NCBI GenBank assembly: GCA_011503125.2
Contig: WWBZ02000022.1
Coordinates: 1,984,001-2,048,000 of the forward strand
Direction of reading: 5' to 3'
Source: Botryosphaeria dothidea
Lineage: Eukaryota > Ascomycota > Dothideomycetes > Botryosphaeriales > Botryosphaeriaceae
DNA length: 64,000 bases
Under the pieces are notes generated by a model. The model searched no databases. It was not told the DNA's origin and worked only from the letters and a program-made list of their open reading frames with translations. Positions 54,670 to 64,000 of this stretch are shown here, piece after piece. Each line of letters opens with the position of its first letter. The stretch's first letter is position 1. The position numbers were made by a program, and so were the translations under genes.

Positions 54670-55758
54670 ATCGGGACGAGAAAGCGCGGGAAGGTCATGC
54701 CGTGTAGCGCGCGTGCGCGCTTATGGAGAGGACTGAAGTGTTGGGTCGTTCAAAGGCGAGCGAGCGAGTGCGCATGTAAAACGGGAGGAGAGCGAGCATG
54801 GTGGCGGAAGAGGAGGAGCTAGCGGTCGAGTGAGATGGGAGCGGCTCGTCAGTCAGGCGAGCAGCGGCGGATGGAGCAAGGGTTGGAAGTGATTTTCGCC
54901 TGGGGTGCAGGTAAGCAGCGGTCGGAATGCGGGGAAGACAGGGTAATCTGCGTGCCACCCCTTCCACAAGCAGCAGCCATTCGCGTCGGGCCAGACGTTG
55001 GTGCTGCACAAGGCTTTCCGGCCCGCGAACAGGCGTCCAGCTGCCTGTTCTTCGGAAATGCCAATCCGCTGTGCGGCTGTGTCGGCCAACCCGACCTCCC
55101 AGCTCGCCAACCCCCGGTCGCTCCGAAAAGTAAGGTCATCCTGTTTCCTCGTAATTCCTATTCGACCAATGCAGGAGCCGCTACGACCCTGGCCCGAGCT
55201 TATGGTAGCATGGCAGAACTCTCCTGCCCAATATCGTTGGGCTGGTCGCCGCCTCGAGTAGCGGTCTCCGCCGCTGTCCGAAACAGAGATGTGTAAATTT
55301 TTTTTTTTGGGTAAACCTGCCGTAAGATGCGCATCCGAGTCAATGTGACGCACAGGCATAAGCCCGATCCGGAAGCAATCGATATGTTGAAAATACGCTG
55401 ACTTGGCCCGTTAAATCGTCAAGTCCATGTCGAAACCCGATGGACACGCCTTGATTACACAGCGGCAATAATATGTGAGCTTAGTCGATACAGGCCTTTG
55501 CACTTCTCGCTCCTGTACCCTATACAGGATACGCACTGTGCCTCCGAACTCATGCTAGACCGGAACCAGCCTTCAAAGGAATGATCATTCGGATTGTCGT
55601 TTTGTAATCTGGAGGCCCTGTACTTACGGCGCTTGGAAACCCGCGTTTCCCGCAAGCCTCGTCTTTCTAACCACCTGGTAACCTTTCTTTTTCCTACCTC
55701 GACTCCGTCCTGTCTAGCCGAGATATGATATTTACAGTTAAAAATGAGATATTACAAT
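54670..55758. other. Intergenic region without a supported gene
   Basis: Upstream of the disordered-protein gene and downstream of the carrier gene. Overlapping frames of up to 168 codons occur on both strands around 54.8-55.4 kb with no motif or splice structure. A T10 run lies near 55299. Confidence 0.5.
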
Positions 55759-57030
55759 TCATATTTCCTCCTTCTTGAGGAAATAGCGGTCTTCGATCCT
55801 GCGCATGACCTTGTTCGTCTGCTCCGCTAAGCTGAGGGTAAGGATCTAGAACGCTGTTAGCAAAGTGTAAACGAAGTCGGTGCATTCCGGGGAGCGTGTC
55901 TGAGGAGGTGGATTGCTGATCATGACGGATCAAGTGTAGGTTTGACTACAAATGATCGTCCGAATACTCATCTCCGCCTAGAGCACTATTCCCTTTGAAT
56001 ACTCGAATGGGCCAAAGGTAGCACTCACGGTGTGGGGCAATATCCTCGCTAAATGAGCGAAGAACCCCTTGTAAACAGCCAGAAGGCCCTCAGTCTTGAC
56101 GGTACGGAACAAGCAGTCGAAAGCACTGGTGTACAGGTTGCCGGTCTGGTTGTACATGCGGCTCATGACGGTGTCAGGCGGGTGCATGACGCAGCAGACA
56201 ACAAAGCCCGATGCGGTACTGGAAGCAAGATGCAGAGCTGGGCCCTCTTCCATGCCCAAGTGCTTTACAAGTCGCCTCTTGGCAAAGAAGTATGTCGGCA
56301 ATTGCACAGAGCTGCCGAAACCGGTACGGACACAGGCGGGTCCAACGCCGCGGTAAAGACCCCTCACACCTTCGGCCGTGTAGATCTGCCTCATACCATC
56401 CCAAGCATTTTTGTAGTGGTGCTGGGTACCAACAGGCAGGAAAGGCGAGAAAGATTGCAGGCGGGTCTTGACGAGGAAAAAGGGTGAACCAGCGGCTGCG
56501 CCCAAAATACCGGAAGTGGCACCGGAGAAGATGTTCACTCCGAACGACTGTACGTTCGAATCGTGGAAGAGGAGCTTCGTCAGGTTGCCGCGGATGGGTT
56601 CATAGAAACCGAGACGACAGCCATTGAGGGTCATTTGGTAAATGTACTGGGTGCTGACATGTTAGCTCTCGCAGCGGCAATTCATTCATGTGCGGCGACT
56701 CACGGCGCAAGACAAGCCGCGGAACAAGCCTTTGGGACCTTCGTTCCTCACGATGGTTGCTACACCATGCAGGACACCGCGATACATCTTCGGCGCATCC
56801 TTCTTTGCCTGTAGCTCGCCCTGCAATTGTAACCTAGACCAGAGTTCAGCGGGAGCTTCGGCGAGGGGAAGACAGGGCGGCGCACCGGATCTTAACGGTC
56901 TCGAAGCTGTGGGTGACAGTGACAGCACCGCATGCTGCAATGCCGCCCGCTATGAAGGAGCTGTTGACGGATCAGCGTGATGTTCCTCGCATTGCGCGGC
57001 ATCTACGGCTTACCCCAGAGTGGTGGACAT
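55759..57030 (-). CDS. OAC1: Mitochondrial carrier, OAC1-like (oxaloacetate/sulfate transporter)
   Basis: Five exons (57030-57014, 56960-56886, 56833-56704, 56646-56029, 55845-55759) encode 308 residues. Exon 1 is only 17 nt (MSTTLG). Three carrier repeats are seen: THSFETVKIRLQLQG, GSPFFLVKTRLQ and HPPDTVMSRMYNQ are the signature motifs at the end of each odd helix, each followed later by a G.F/LYRG type loop. The first repeat has Ser where the usual Pro stands, as in the OAC1 branch. The last intron is long (183 nt), but its removal gives LPHT-ILTLSLAEQTNKVM, the expected final helix; without it the frame ends after a short alternative tail. OAC1 exchanges oxaloacetate, sulfate and related anions across the inner membrane. 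The gene is divergent from SWD2. Confidence 0.9.
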
Positions 57031-57452
57031 GGCTGTTGCGTGCCCTGTGCTTTCCCTCTACGCCGGAGAACCGGATGAAGTTGAATGCCACACGTCAAGC
57101 TGTCCTCCGGCGAGAGCTGACCAGGAATTTGGAAGTGTTTGATGGAGAAGTGCTTGCGAAGGGCGGCGGTGACATAGTTTGCTTACGAAATATTCGACGG
57201 TGACTTGACAGAGACCCTGCATGCCCCGGCATCGGAGCTCAGCTGGTCGGCCTAATGATCGCCGGGAGGGGGCCCAAGCGCCTGGCAATTGCTTCATCGC
57301 CCAGCAAACATCGCGACACACACCCCAGCGACGCGACTTTACCACGCCATCACCCCACCAAGCCTATCCTTACAGCCGCTGTGACGAACCCCCAATCTCC
57401 CGACACCGGCCGCGCAATGTTCTGAGGGCCACACGCCTCTCCACCACCCGCT
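57031..57452. promoter_or_regulatory. Divergent promoter region, OAC1-like and SWD2 genes
   Basis: 422 nt between the two start codons, without a TATA box on either side. The functions of the two genes are unrelated, so this may be a compact shared promoter with no joint control. Confidence 0.5.
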
Positions 57453-58529
57453 ATGGCCGCCGGCGCAACCCCCACCAGCGGCGGAGCTCCGCCGACCCAG
57501 AAAGTCAGCGAAGTCGTAGCTGCTTTCCGTCCCACCCGGTGCTTCCGTCCTGACAGCAAGGATTCTGCTGTGACCTCCCTCGACTTTGATGACTCTGGCG
57601 AGCTTGCGATCATTGCCCGCGACGATGACACGCTCCAAATCTATAACTGTAAGGAGGGGAAGCATGCAAAAGAGCTTAAGAGTCAGAAATACGGCGTGCA
57701 CCTGGCCCGGTTTACTCACCATGCCCAGAGCATCATCTATGCTAGCACCAAGGTGGACGATGGCATCCGCTACCTGTCATCACACGACAATTCCTACATT
57801 CGCTACTTCAAGGGCCATACCGATACAGTGACCTGTTTGGCCCTCAACCCATCCAATGATACTTTCCTGTCTTGCTCCCAAGACAATACTGTGCGCCTAT
57901 GGGCTCTCAACTCTCCCAACACCCAGGGGTTGCTCAAACTCCATGCCCCGTACCTCGCTGCCTACGACCCCTCGGCCAGCGTCGTCGCTGTCGCTTCTCC
58001 TCCTACTCAGACAATTCTTCTCTACGATGTCCGGAATTTCGATAAGCCGCCGTTTGCAACTTTCGATCTCCACGATATTGAGCAGCAATACACCCCAGGC
58101 TCTGCTGGCCACAACTGGGCAAAGCTGGAGTTTACAAACGACGGCAAGTGCCTGGTGTTGGGCACTACTGGATCCGGACACTTCGCACTGGACGCCTTTG
58201 AGGGCTCTCTTAAACATTTTTGTGTGAGGGATCAGGGTCCTTCTGGACGTCGGGCTCCAGGCGAATATGCAGCATCGGGAACCGTAGCCGGACAGGGTGA
58301 CACGTGCCTTTCCCCTGATGGCCAGTTCTTGATCGGAGGCTCTGGTCATGACGGACTGCTGGTGTGGGACTTGCATGCGAAACAATCACCGGACCGTATC
58401 CTCCGGCCCTTCACAGATCTCCCAGGGCCGGGTAAAGCAGCGATTGTTGGCTACAACCAGCGGATGAACCTGGTATGCTCGGCAGACAAAGACCTGTATC
58501 TCTGGCTGCCTGATCCTGATGCGGTTTGA
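57453..58529 (+). CDS. SWD2: SWD2/WDR82-like WD40 protein of the Set1 and polyadenylation complexes
   Basis: One exon, 358 residues. It is a WD40 propeller with the order found in Swd2/WDR82: an N-terminal FRPTRCFRPDSKDSAVTSLDFD, then DDTLQIYNCKEGKH, KYGVHLARFTHH, a full repeat FKGHTDTVTCLALNP...CSQDNTVRLWAL, and later LLVWDLHAKQ and ADKDLYLWLPD. Swd2 is a subunit of the Set1/COMPASS histone H3K4 methyltransferase and, in yeast, of the cleavage and polyadenylation factor, so the protein works in the nucleus. Its length matches the family. Gly/Ala-rich residues 1-20 are variable. The ATG 57453 is the first in frame, with a good start context. Confidence 0.94.
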   Translation: MAAGATPTSGGAPPTQKVSEVVAAFRPTRCFRPDSKDSAVTSLDFDDSGELAIIARDDDTLQIYNCKEGKHAKELKSQKYGVHLARFTHHAQSIIYASTKVDDGIRYLSSHDNSYIRYFKGHTDTVTCLALNPSNDTFLSCSQDNTVRLWALNSPNTQGLLKLHAPYLAAYDPSASVVAVASPPTQTILLYDVRNFDKPPFATFDLHDIEQQYTPGSAGHNWAKLEFTNDGKCLVLGTTGSGHFALDAFEGSLKHFCVRDQGPSGRRAPGEYAASGTVAGQGDTCLSPDGQFLIGGSGHDGLLVWDLHAKQSPDRILRPFTDLPGPGKAAIVGYNQRMNLVCSADKDLYLWLPDPDAV

Positions 58530-58879
58530 GGATTAATTTTTTTATTTGGCAAAATTGGTCGTTGTATTTCATCAAGTGAGCATTTGCGAGGGTCTTGCAT
58601 GGTGGGCGCAGGGAAATGGTCAACAGCGGCGGGGTCATCGGCTCCAGCGGAATTTAGAGGCGTACGAATACCCAAAAAGTAACGGTAGATCTTTTCAAAA
58701 AAGAAAAATACACGCCATTGAGTCTCGACGACTTTCCTTGAATTGAGGCCGCTCGCTGGGTTGCTCTCGGATAAGACGTGGCCAGCAACGGCGGGGCACA
58801 GGCACCTCTGGCGCAGCTTAGCTTCCCCGAGCATAACACGCTACCACGTCAACCCCACAATGGTCTCCTTTGCCCAACG
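58530..58879. other. Intergenic region with TRS31 leader
   Basis: 350 nt between two plus-strand genes. It has an AT-rich 3' end for SWD2 and, close to the next gene, a short upstream reading frame described separately. Confidence 0.55.
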
Positions 58880-58883
58880 ATGA
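58860..58883 (+). promoter_or_regulatory. Upstream reading frame overlapping the TRS31 start
   Basis: ATG at 58860 opens a seven-residue frame (MVSFAQR) whose TGA (58881-58883) overlaps the TRS31 ATG (58880-58882) as ATGA. If the transcript starts before 58860, ribosomes would reach the main start by leaky scanning or by re-initiation at the overlap. Confidence 0.5.
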
Positions 58884-59676
58884 GTTCGTCACAACCCTAC
58901 AAGACGGCCCAAGATGCGGCCGTCCACCAGCAGCAGCGCTCATTATCCTCGGGCCTGCGCTACCCATCGAACCGCAAGACCATCTATGACAGGAACTTGG
59001 GCCGTAGCAAGAATGCCGAGCTCAGTCGCGCCGCCTTTGCCTATCTCTTCGTTGAGATGATCACCTACGCCCAGCGCAAAGTCACCGGCGTCGCAGATCT
59101 AGAGAAGAGGTGTGCTGCTCTCTTTTCTTACGCCCCCAACAAGCCCGTTTCCCCACTAACGTGAGCTCGTCCCACAGACTCAACTCTCAAGGCTACCCAC
59201 TTGGCCTGAAGCTCCTCGACCTCCTCTCCGCCCGCTCGCCCTCCGCCGCCCTGACCTCGAACCCCAACCCCACCCGTCCGACCCGCGTGCTCCCCCTCCT
59301 CCAATTCATCACCACGACCCTCTGGAAGCACCTCTTCAACCGGCCCGCCGACGCCCTCGAGCGCTCCGCCGCCGCCTCGACCGACTACATGATCACGGAC
59401 AACGCGCCGCTAGTCGTCGAGTACGTGTCCACGCCCAAGGAAATGAGCTCGCTCAACGTCGCCGCCTTCGTGGCCGGCGTCGTCGAGGGCGTGTGTGACG
59501 GCGCGGGCTTCCCGACCAAGGGCGTGACGGCGCATTGGGTCGACGACGGCGCCAGCAACGCGGGCGGCGCGGAGGGTGCAGCGGGGAAAGAAATGTGGCC
59601 GAGCAAGACCATCTTCCTGATCAAGTTTGACGAGCGGGTCATAGAGAGGGAGGAGATCCTGGAACCCCAGAAGTAG
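58880..59676 (+). CDS. TRS31: TRAPP complex subunit Trs31/TRAPPC5
   Basis: Two exons (58880-59109 and 59178-59676, 68 nt intron) encode 242 residues. The core begins KTIYDRNLGRSKNAELSRAAFAYLFVEMITYAQ, the diagnostic block of TRAPPC5, continues across the junction EKR-LNSQGYPLGLKLLDLL, and includes LLQFITTTLWKHLF and MITDNAPLV before the C-terminal FLIKFDERVIEREEIL. The N-terminal 35 residues and a Gly/Ala-rich loop near 205-215 are extra compared with the 188-residue human protein. TRAPP is the guanine nucleotide exchange complex for Ypt1 (Rab1) at the ER-Golgi step. The donor is GTGTGC, weaker than most in this window, but the phase and family fit are good. Confidence 0.93.
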
Positions 59677-60324
59677 GAGGAGGTAATCGCAGGGTTAAAG
59701 GAATGAAAGACATGGGCGGGGAATCTTGTCAAAGAGCCGACGATATCACTCTCTGGCATGGCGTGGGCGTTTATTTGGATGACTCTCCGGGAGGGGGCGT
59801 TTTATGGAGCAAATACCACCTCACAATCGATGGGCTTGAGGGTTTGGGTTTAAGATTTTGCCATAGAAAAAAAAGTGTACTGATAGACATGGACATGGTC
59901 AACTGCTTGTCCTGCGTAATTCTATCACTCAGGTATGCCCTGACCGATAAGGAAGCAGTTCGTGATTTTCTGACGATTGGAATCTCTATAGTGATTGAAA
60001 TACTCATGTGGACGACGCCAAAGGCAAAATATTTCCTCAAGAATACGCGTCATTATCACAGCTCTGCATCATGCTCGATCCCTCAATCTTCACGGTTCCT
60101 CCGTGCGTCGTGGCGGTGACTGATCCCTTTACGTCCGTACGAGTGTCTGATTGGCTCGGAGGAGCTGTGGGTCTCGGGTAAGGCGCTCTGCCTCCCCCTT
60201 CTCTGCTGACCATAATTATCGCGGGTCATAGTCTCTCCTATTTTGGTCTTTTAGACAGATCGCACCCTCCCCTACTACTTCATATTCGGTTATTTCCTTT
60301 AATCTCTCTTTTCCCCCTCGGATT
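59677..60324. other. Intergenic region without a supported gene
   Basis: 648 nt between TRS31 and the HET-domain gene. A 138-codon frame (59703-60119) has no motif. T/C-rich leader sequence precedes the next ATG. Confidence 0.5.
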
Positions 60325-62539
60325 ATGAGCTCATCCAAGCATTCCTGCCGGCTCTGCTCGAAGATTTTTACACACAACCAGGGCCGCTACTCACCCTGGG
60401 CACTTCTCTGCTCAAGCTATAGTGGAGTAAGGCACACTGTAGCGCGTGTTATCCTTGAGCGATCGGCGCGCGCCGGCTGTAAGCTTTGTCGGCTGCTGTA
60501 CATCACTGTACTAGAAGGAGATCGGAAGAGGGCCCAAGTTGAAGATGACAACAAGAGCAATGAGGATGACGAAGAGCAGGATGACGACGAGGTCCATTTT
60601 CAGTTCTCGTTCATGAAGCAACTTGATAACAACACGAAGATCGTCAAGCCGATCCTCGTAGTGTCCAGGCTAGACTCAGTATTGTCCAGAACGCTGGAGT
60701 TCGATGTAGGAACATTAGACGGTGCGCCATTGCTAGATCTGGATGCATCCAACTGCATCATGCTGACGGAGTGCCCCAGGTGACCCGCTGGGCGAGGCCC
60801 AGTCGATTAATATCCCACACGTACTTTCTCTCGGCGACGAGAAGGTGCGATTCTCCCTCCCGATCCGCAAGCAGACCTCGGACAGAGGCACACGAAGCAT
60901 TTTCCAAATGGTCCAAGGCTGGGTGAAGTCCTGCGATGAGCGACCTCGGGAGCCAAACTCAGCACATTGCTGCGCCCTGAACCCGACCGTGCCCACTCGC
61001 CTAATCGACGTCTCCGGAGCGCCTCAGAAGCTACGGCTGATCAATACGGGCGGCAAGGCGCATGCGCCGTACGCTGCGTTGAGCTATTGCTGGGGCGATG
61101 CGCAGCCCCTTCTCACCACTAAGCACTCCGTATCTCAACATATGGAGGACATCCCCATTACCAAACTCCCGTGGACCTTTCTGGATGCCGTCAAGACCGC
61201 CAAGTGGCTAAATCTGAAGTATATCTGGATAGATGCGCTGTGCATCGTCCAAGATTGCGCAGAGGACCGAGAACACGAGGTGGCGCGGATGCAACACGTA
61301 TTCCAGAACTCATACGTAACCATCGTCGCGGCACGAGCGAGCAGCTGCGGCGACGGCTTCCTAAAGGCAGACAATCTCTGGAACCCCCTGGCAACGCTCC
61401 CGGTACGCTGCGAGAACGCGGGAGGCACGGGCAACATGCTCCTGACGGCGAGGAAAGACCATTTCCCCAGAGACGGGAGCCTTTTGACGAAGGAACCCCT
61501 GCACGAGCGCGGCTGGACGCTGCAGGAGGTGGTGCTCTCGCCGCGCGTGCTCGTCTACACGCACGACTCGATCGTGTGGAAGTGCTTCTGCCACGACAAA
61601 GGGCTGGTGTACAACTCGCTGACGGGGCAGGCCTTCGGCCGCGACTGGAACGGCTACTGCGCGTCGGCCGGCCTGACGACGATGCGCCTGTGCCCGTCCG
61701 GCCGCGTCATCCAGCCCTCCGTCACCGTCACCATGCCCAGCTTCCTGATGCTCGACCCGTCCTCGCCGTACGCAATGGGTGGCGGCGGCGGCGGCAAGAT
61801 CACGCGCGCGCAGGCGCACCGCGACCAGCTCTACCGCATCTGGGAGTTCCTCGTGCAGGACTACTCGAACCGCAAGCTCTCGCGGCCGGCCGACAAGCTG
61901 CCCGCGCTCGCCGGCCTCGCCACCTACTTCCAGCGCGCCCTCAACAACGACGTCTACATCGCCGGCCTCTGGAAGGGCCGCTTCGTCCACGAGCTGTGCT
62001 GGACCGTCGACGCCAAGCGCGCCGCCGCGCAGGGCGGCGCGACGCGCCCGCCCGACTGCTGGCGCGCGCCCAGCTGGTCGTGGATGAGCATCGACGGCCC
62101 CGTCGCCTTCGAGGCCAACCGCCACACGCTCTTCGAATCGCGCATCTCGCGCTTCCGCTGCCAGGTCGAGCCGCTGGCGCCGAGCGCGCCGCATTCGCGG
62201 CTGCGCAGCGCGATCGTCGAGATCTCGGGGCTGATGCTGCCGTACGATGCCACGGAGGACTGTCGCATCTTCTTCGATGCGGGCGGCGGCGGCGGCGGCG
62301 TGTCGCCTCGGCCGCAGCAGGCGGAGTTGTGGTTGTTGCTGGTGGCGACGTGTCAGACTTTTTCGAGCCAGAAGAGGCAGGGGAATCTTTTGCCCAGCGG
62401 GAGCATATGGGGCCTCGTGCTTCAGGAGTTGCAGGAGAATGCGGATGGAGAGACGTTTGAGAGAGTTGGACATTTCACGGGGGGTTGGCGCGCTGCGCAG
62501 CAGTTTCCGGGCAACGAGAGGCTGATCACCATAGTTTAA
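60325..62539 (+). CDS. Heterokaryon incompatibility (HET) domain protein
   Basis: Two exons (60325-60721 and 60780-62539) encode 718 residues. The 58 nt intron (GTGCGC...CTGAC...CCCCAG) joins GTLDG-DPLGEAQ and removes an apparent frameshift and stop. An N-terminal segment has two Cys pairs (C8/C11 and C52/C55) that could bind zinc, then a highly acidic loop. The HET domain has its three blocks: YAALSYCWG (230-238), YIWIDALCI (280-288) and RGWTLQE (376-382). The C-terminal part includes APSWSWMSIDG, frequent in this family. HET proteins trigger growth arrest or cell death when unlike strains fuse; most family members have unknown partners. Numbers run to dozens per genome in Pezizomycotina, and the genes are often variable. 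GC-rich codon use gives long empty frames on the other strand. Confidence 0.92.
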
Positions 62540-63000
62540 TATGTATCTTCTGGAGGTTGTTTTCGCAGGAGTAGGGCGCTGGATTATGACTAAGGAACGG
62601 TTTGGGGAATATGTATCCCTACGGCGAAGAGTTTTCGGGTGAGGCGCCAGCGGTTTTGGGCTTATCGGAGAGTCTAGAAGATTCTTGGGCGTTGCTGTTC
62701 TCGGTGTCAAGAAGAAGATCGGTAGGGCGTGCACAGGGCGTGCCGCTACATATATCCGCGCCCTAGGCCTTCCTGTTTTACTCTAGGTCGGGGAAAATTA
62801 GTAAGTCAAGAAGGGTGGGATTGACTGGTTCGATTTCGCCGAACTCCCCATGCTGGGAATATAAACGGTGTACGTAGCTCTCAACCAGGGAGAGTGTACA
62901 TAGACAACTTTTTGATATTCCGAAGCATCGTGTTGAAAACCATTGGGCGCCCAAAGCTTCTTTCTTGCCGAAAAAGGTGAGCACTGGAGCCAAAAGCAGC
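62540..63000. other. Intergenic region
   Basis: 461 nt holding the 3' end of the HET gene and the upstream region of the acetyltransferase gene. No TATA box or other gene recognised. Confidence 0.5.
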
Positions 63001-63607
63001 ATGACATCAACGGACCCTCGTCTCGAAATCTTCAATCCCGCAGATTTGGCGGCCCATCCCGCACTCGTTCACGCACTCGTCTCACTGATCAACCTCACCT
63101 TTTCCGGACGAGAAGGCTTTCCGATCCCGCGGTTCTTTTCTGACGATGAACTCATTGAAAGCCTTGGAGGCGAGGGTCTCTGTACGGTGATCTTCCGCGA
63201 CAGAGACGAGCCGATTGCAACAGCTTCCTTAAAGCCCTGGGGTGCAGATACGGTAAGTAATGCAGCTCCGAATCCTATCATTTTGGATAAATGAGATTGA
63301 AGGTGGACGGATCATTCAGAGCGAGACAGACTTCGAAATCTCCGCTGTGGCCGCATCACCACTGTATCGCGGCAAGGGGCTGGCAGACCGCTGCGTTAGG
63401 GCCGTCGAGCAGGCGGCCGTGAAAAGAGGGAAAGAACAAGGCAAGGAGCTGAAGCTCTGGCTCAGGACAGTCGAGCATCACAACCGGGCGTACTGGACGA
63501 AACGCGGCTTCACGGAAGTCAAAACTCGCAGAGGTCCCGCTGGCATGTGGGGCGCGGAGCGAAACTTTGTGTTGTTGACCATGATGAGACCTGCAGAGAG
63601 GATATGA
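63001..63607 (+). CDS. GNAT-family N-acetyltransferase
   Basis: Two exons (63001-63252 and 63320-63607, 67 nt intron) encode 179 residues. The second exon holds the acetyl-CoA-binding core: FEISAVAASPLYRGKGLADRCVRAVEQAA, with RGKGLA as the Q/RxxGxG/A loop, followed by LRTVEHHNRAYWTKRGF, the N..Y..GF block that closes the fold. The N-terminal half has LINLTFSG and TASLKPWG strands, as in the small fungal GNAT proteins. It should transfer an acetyl group from acetyl-CoA to an amine; the acceptor cannot be told from sequence. The junction reads WGADT-SETDFEIS in phase 0. The next upstream gene on the strand is the HET-domain gene, with no evident link. Confidence 0.87.
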
Positions 63608-64000
63608 GCTCTCCTTCTTCCCCCTCCCCTCTTCTGGAGGACTGGAAGGAGCTTTATCAAGGTCAACTTAGTCATTGGCTACTAAAGAAGAGACGGGTTC
63701 TTATCTCGGCTGGTAGATTAAGGGGAACCGGATGCCGTCCTCGGGCTGAGTTGGTCGCGCTAAAAGGTAATGACGAAGAGTGTATCAAAATTTGGTTCGT
63801 ATCGTATGTGTATATGCTCGCGTTTCAATGCGTATTTACCATATCTTACATATAAGTAGATGCGACTGGCGAAAGTCATATCTCACTACAGGGTGGCATA
63901 CACCATGTTATTCAAAAAGAGAATGCGCGATGTTGCAGAGGTGGCTCATGGTTTTGGTAAGACTTAAGCCAACAGATGCATCGGGAAATTGAACACTGAT
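63608..64000. other. Terminal intergenic stretch
   Basis: Downstream of the acetyltransferase gene to the window edge. Short frames only; a gene beginning outside the window cannot be excluded. Confidence 0.45.

Noticed and set aside
60722..60783. Apparent frameshift and stop in the HET-domain gene
   Set aside because: A 58 nt intron with a GTGCGC donor, a CTGAC branch-like site and CCCCAG acceptor restores one frame with the right phase, so the gene is intact.
61361..62734. A 457-codon minus-strand frame opposite the HET-domain gene
   Set aside because: Composition is dominated by Arg, Ala and Val, and the plus-strand HET motifs are decisive.

Overview
This window is nuclear DNA from a filamentous ascomycete (Pezizomycotina). 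The genes carry 45-75 nt spliceosomal introns with GTRNGY-type donors. The families are fungal ones: Zn2Cys6 regulators, a HET-domain protein, a pisatin-demethylase-like P450, an Alt a 1-like secreted protein, a penicillopepsin-type protease and a YFL054C/FPS1-type aquaglyceroporin. The Alt a 1-like protein and the overall flavour suggest Dothideomycetes, possibly Botryosphaeriales, but that placement is inference. I support 27 protein-coding genes plus one decayed gene. I see no RNA gene, CRISPR array, intact transposon or origin. All splice models below were built by hand from splice sites, reading phase and family motifs; in every case the exon lengths sum to a multiple of three.

Layout. 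1-6.4 kb is gene-poor and holds a decayed lipid-droplet-hydrolase-like gene and homopolymer tracts. 6.4-11.4 kb carries a secreted PAF-acetylhydrolase-like hydrolase, an aspartic protease and a small Ser/Thr-rich secreted protein. 11.8-16.8 kb is a compact metabolic group: a YWTD beta-propeller protein, a lambda-crystallin-type 3-hydroxyacyl/gulonate dehydrogenase and, divergent from it, a two-domain CaiB/BaiF-type CoA-transferase that lacks the family's usual Asp. 17.5-24.2 kb is cell-surface: a secreted S41 peptidase, a GPI-type two-hevein chitin-binding protein with a 9-nt micro-exon, and a single-pass membrane protein with paired Cys-rich modules. 25.3-30.4 kb has an aquaglyceroporin with a long charged tail, a tail-anchored zinc-ribbon protein and an AIF/FSP1-like oxidoreductase.

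31-47 kb is accessory in character: three Zn2Cys6 factors, a P450, an Alt a 1-like secreted protein and a flavin-dependent halogenase-like enzyme with a C-terminal zinc ribbon. There is no PKS, NRPS, terpene synthase or prenyltransferase among them. 48-59.7 kb is conserved housekeeping: mitochondrial EF-Tu divergent from an EHD3/HIBCH homologue, a disordered nuclear-type protein, an OAC1-like carrier divergent from SWD2, and TRS31. 60.3-63.6 kb has a HET-domain protein and a GNAT acetyltransferase.

Most worth following up are the halogenase-like enzyme with its zinc ribbon, the dehydrogenase/CoA-transferase/propeller group with the Asp-less transferase, and the symmetric 9-nt micro-exon behind a GC-AG intron in the chitin-binding gene. 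I did not find a clear new multi-gene system; the first two are the best candidates, and both rest on inference.
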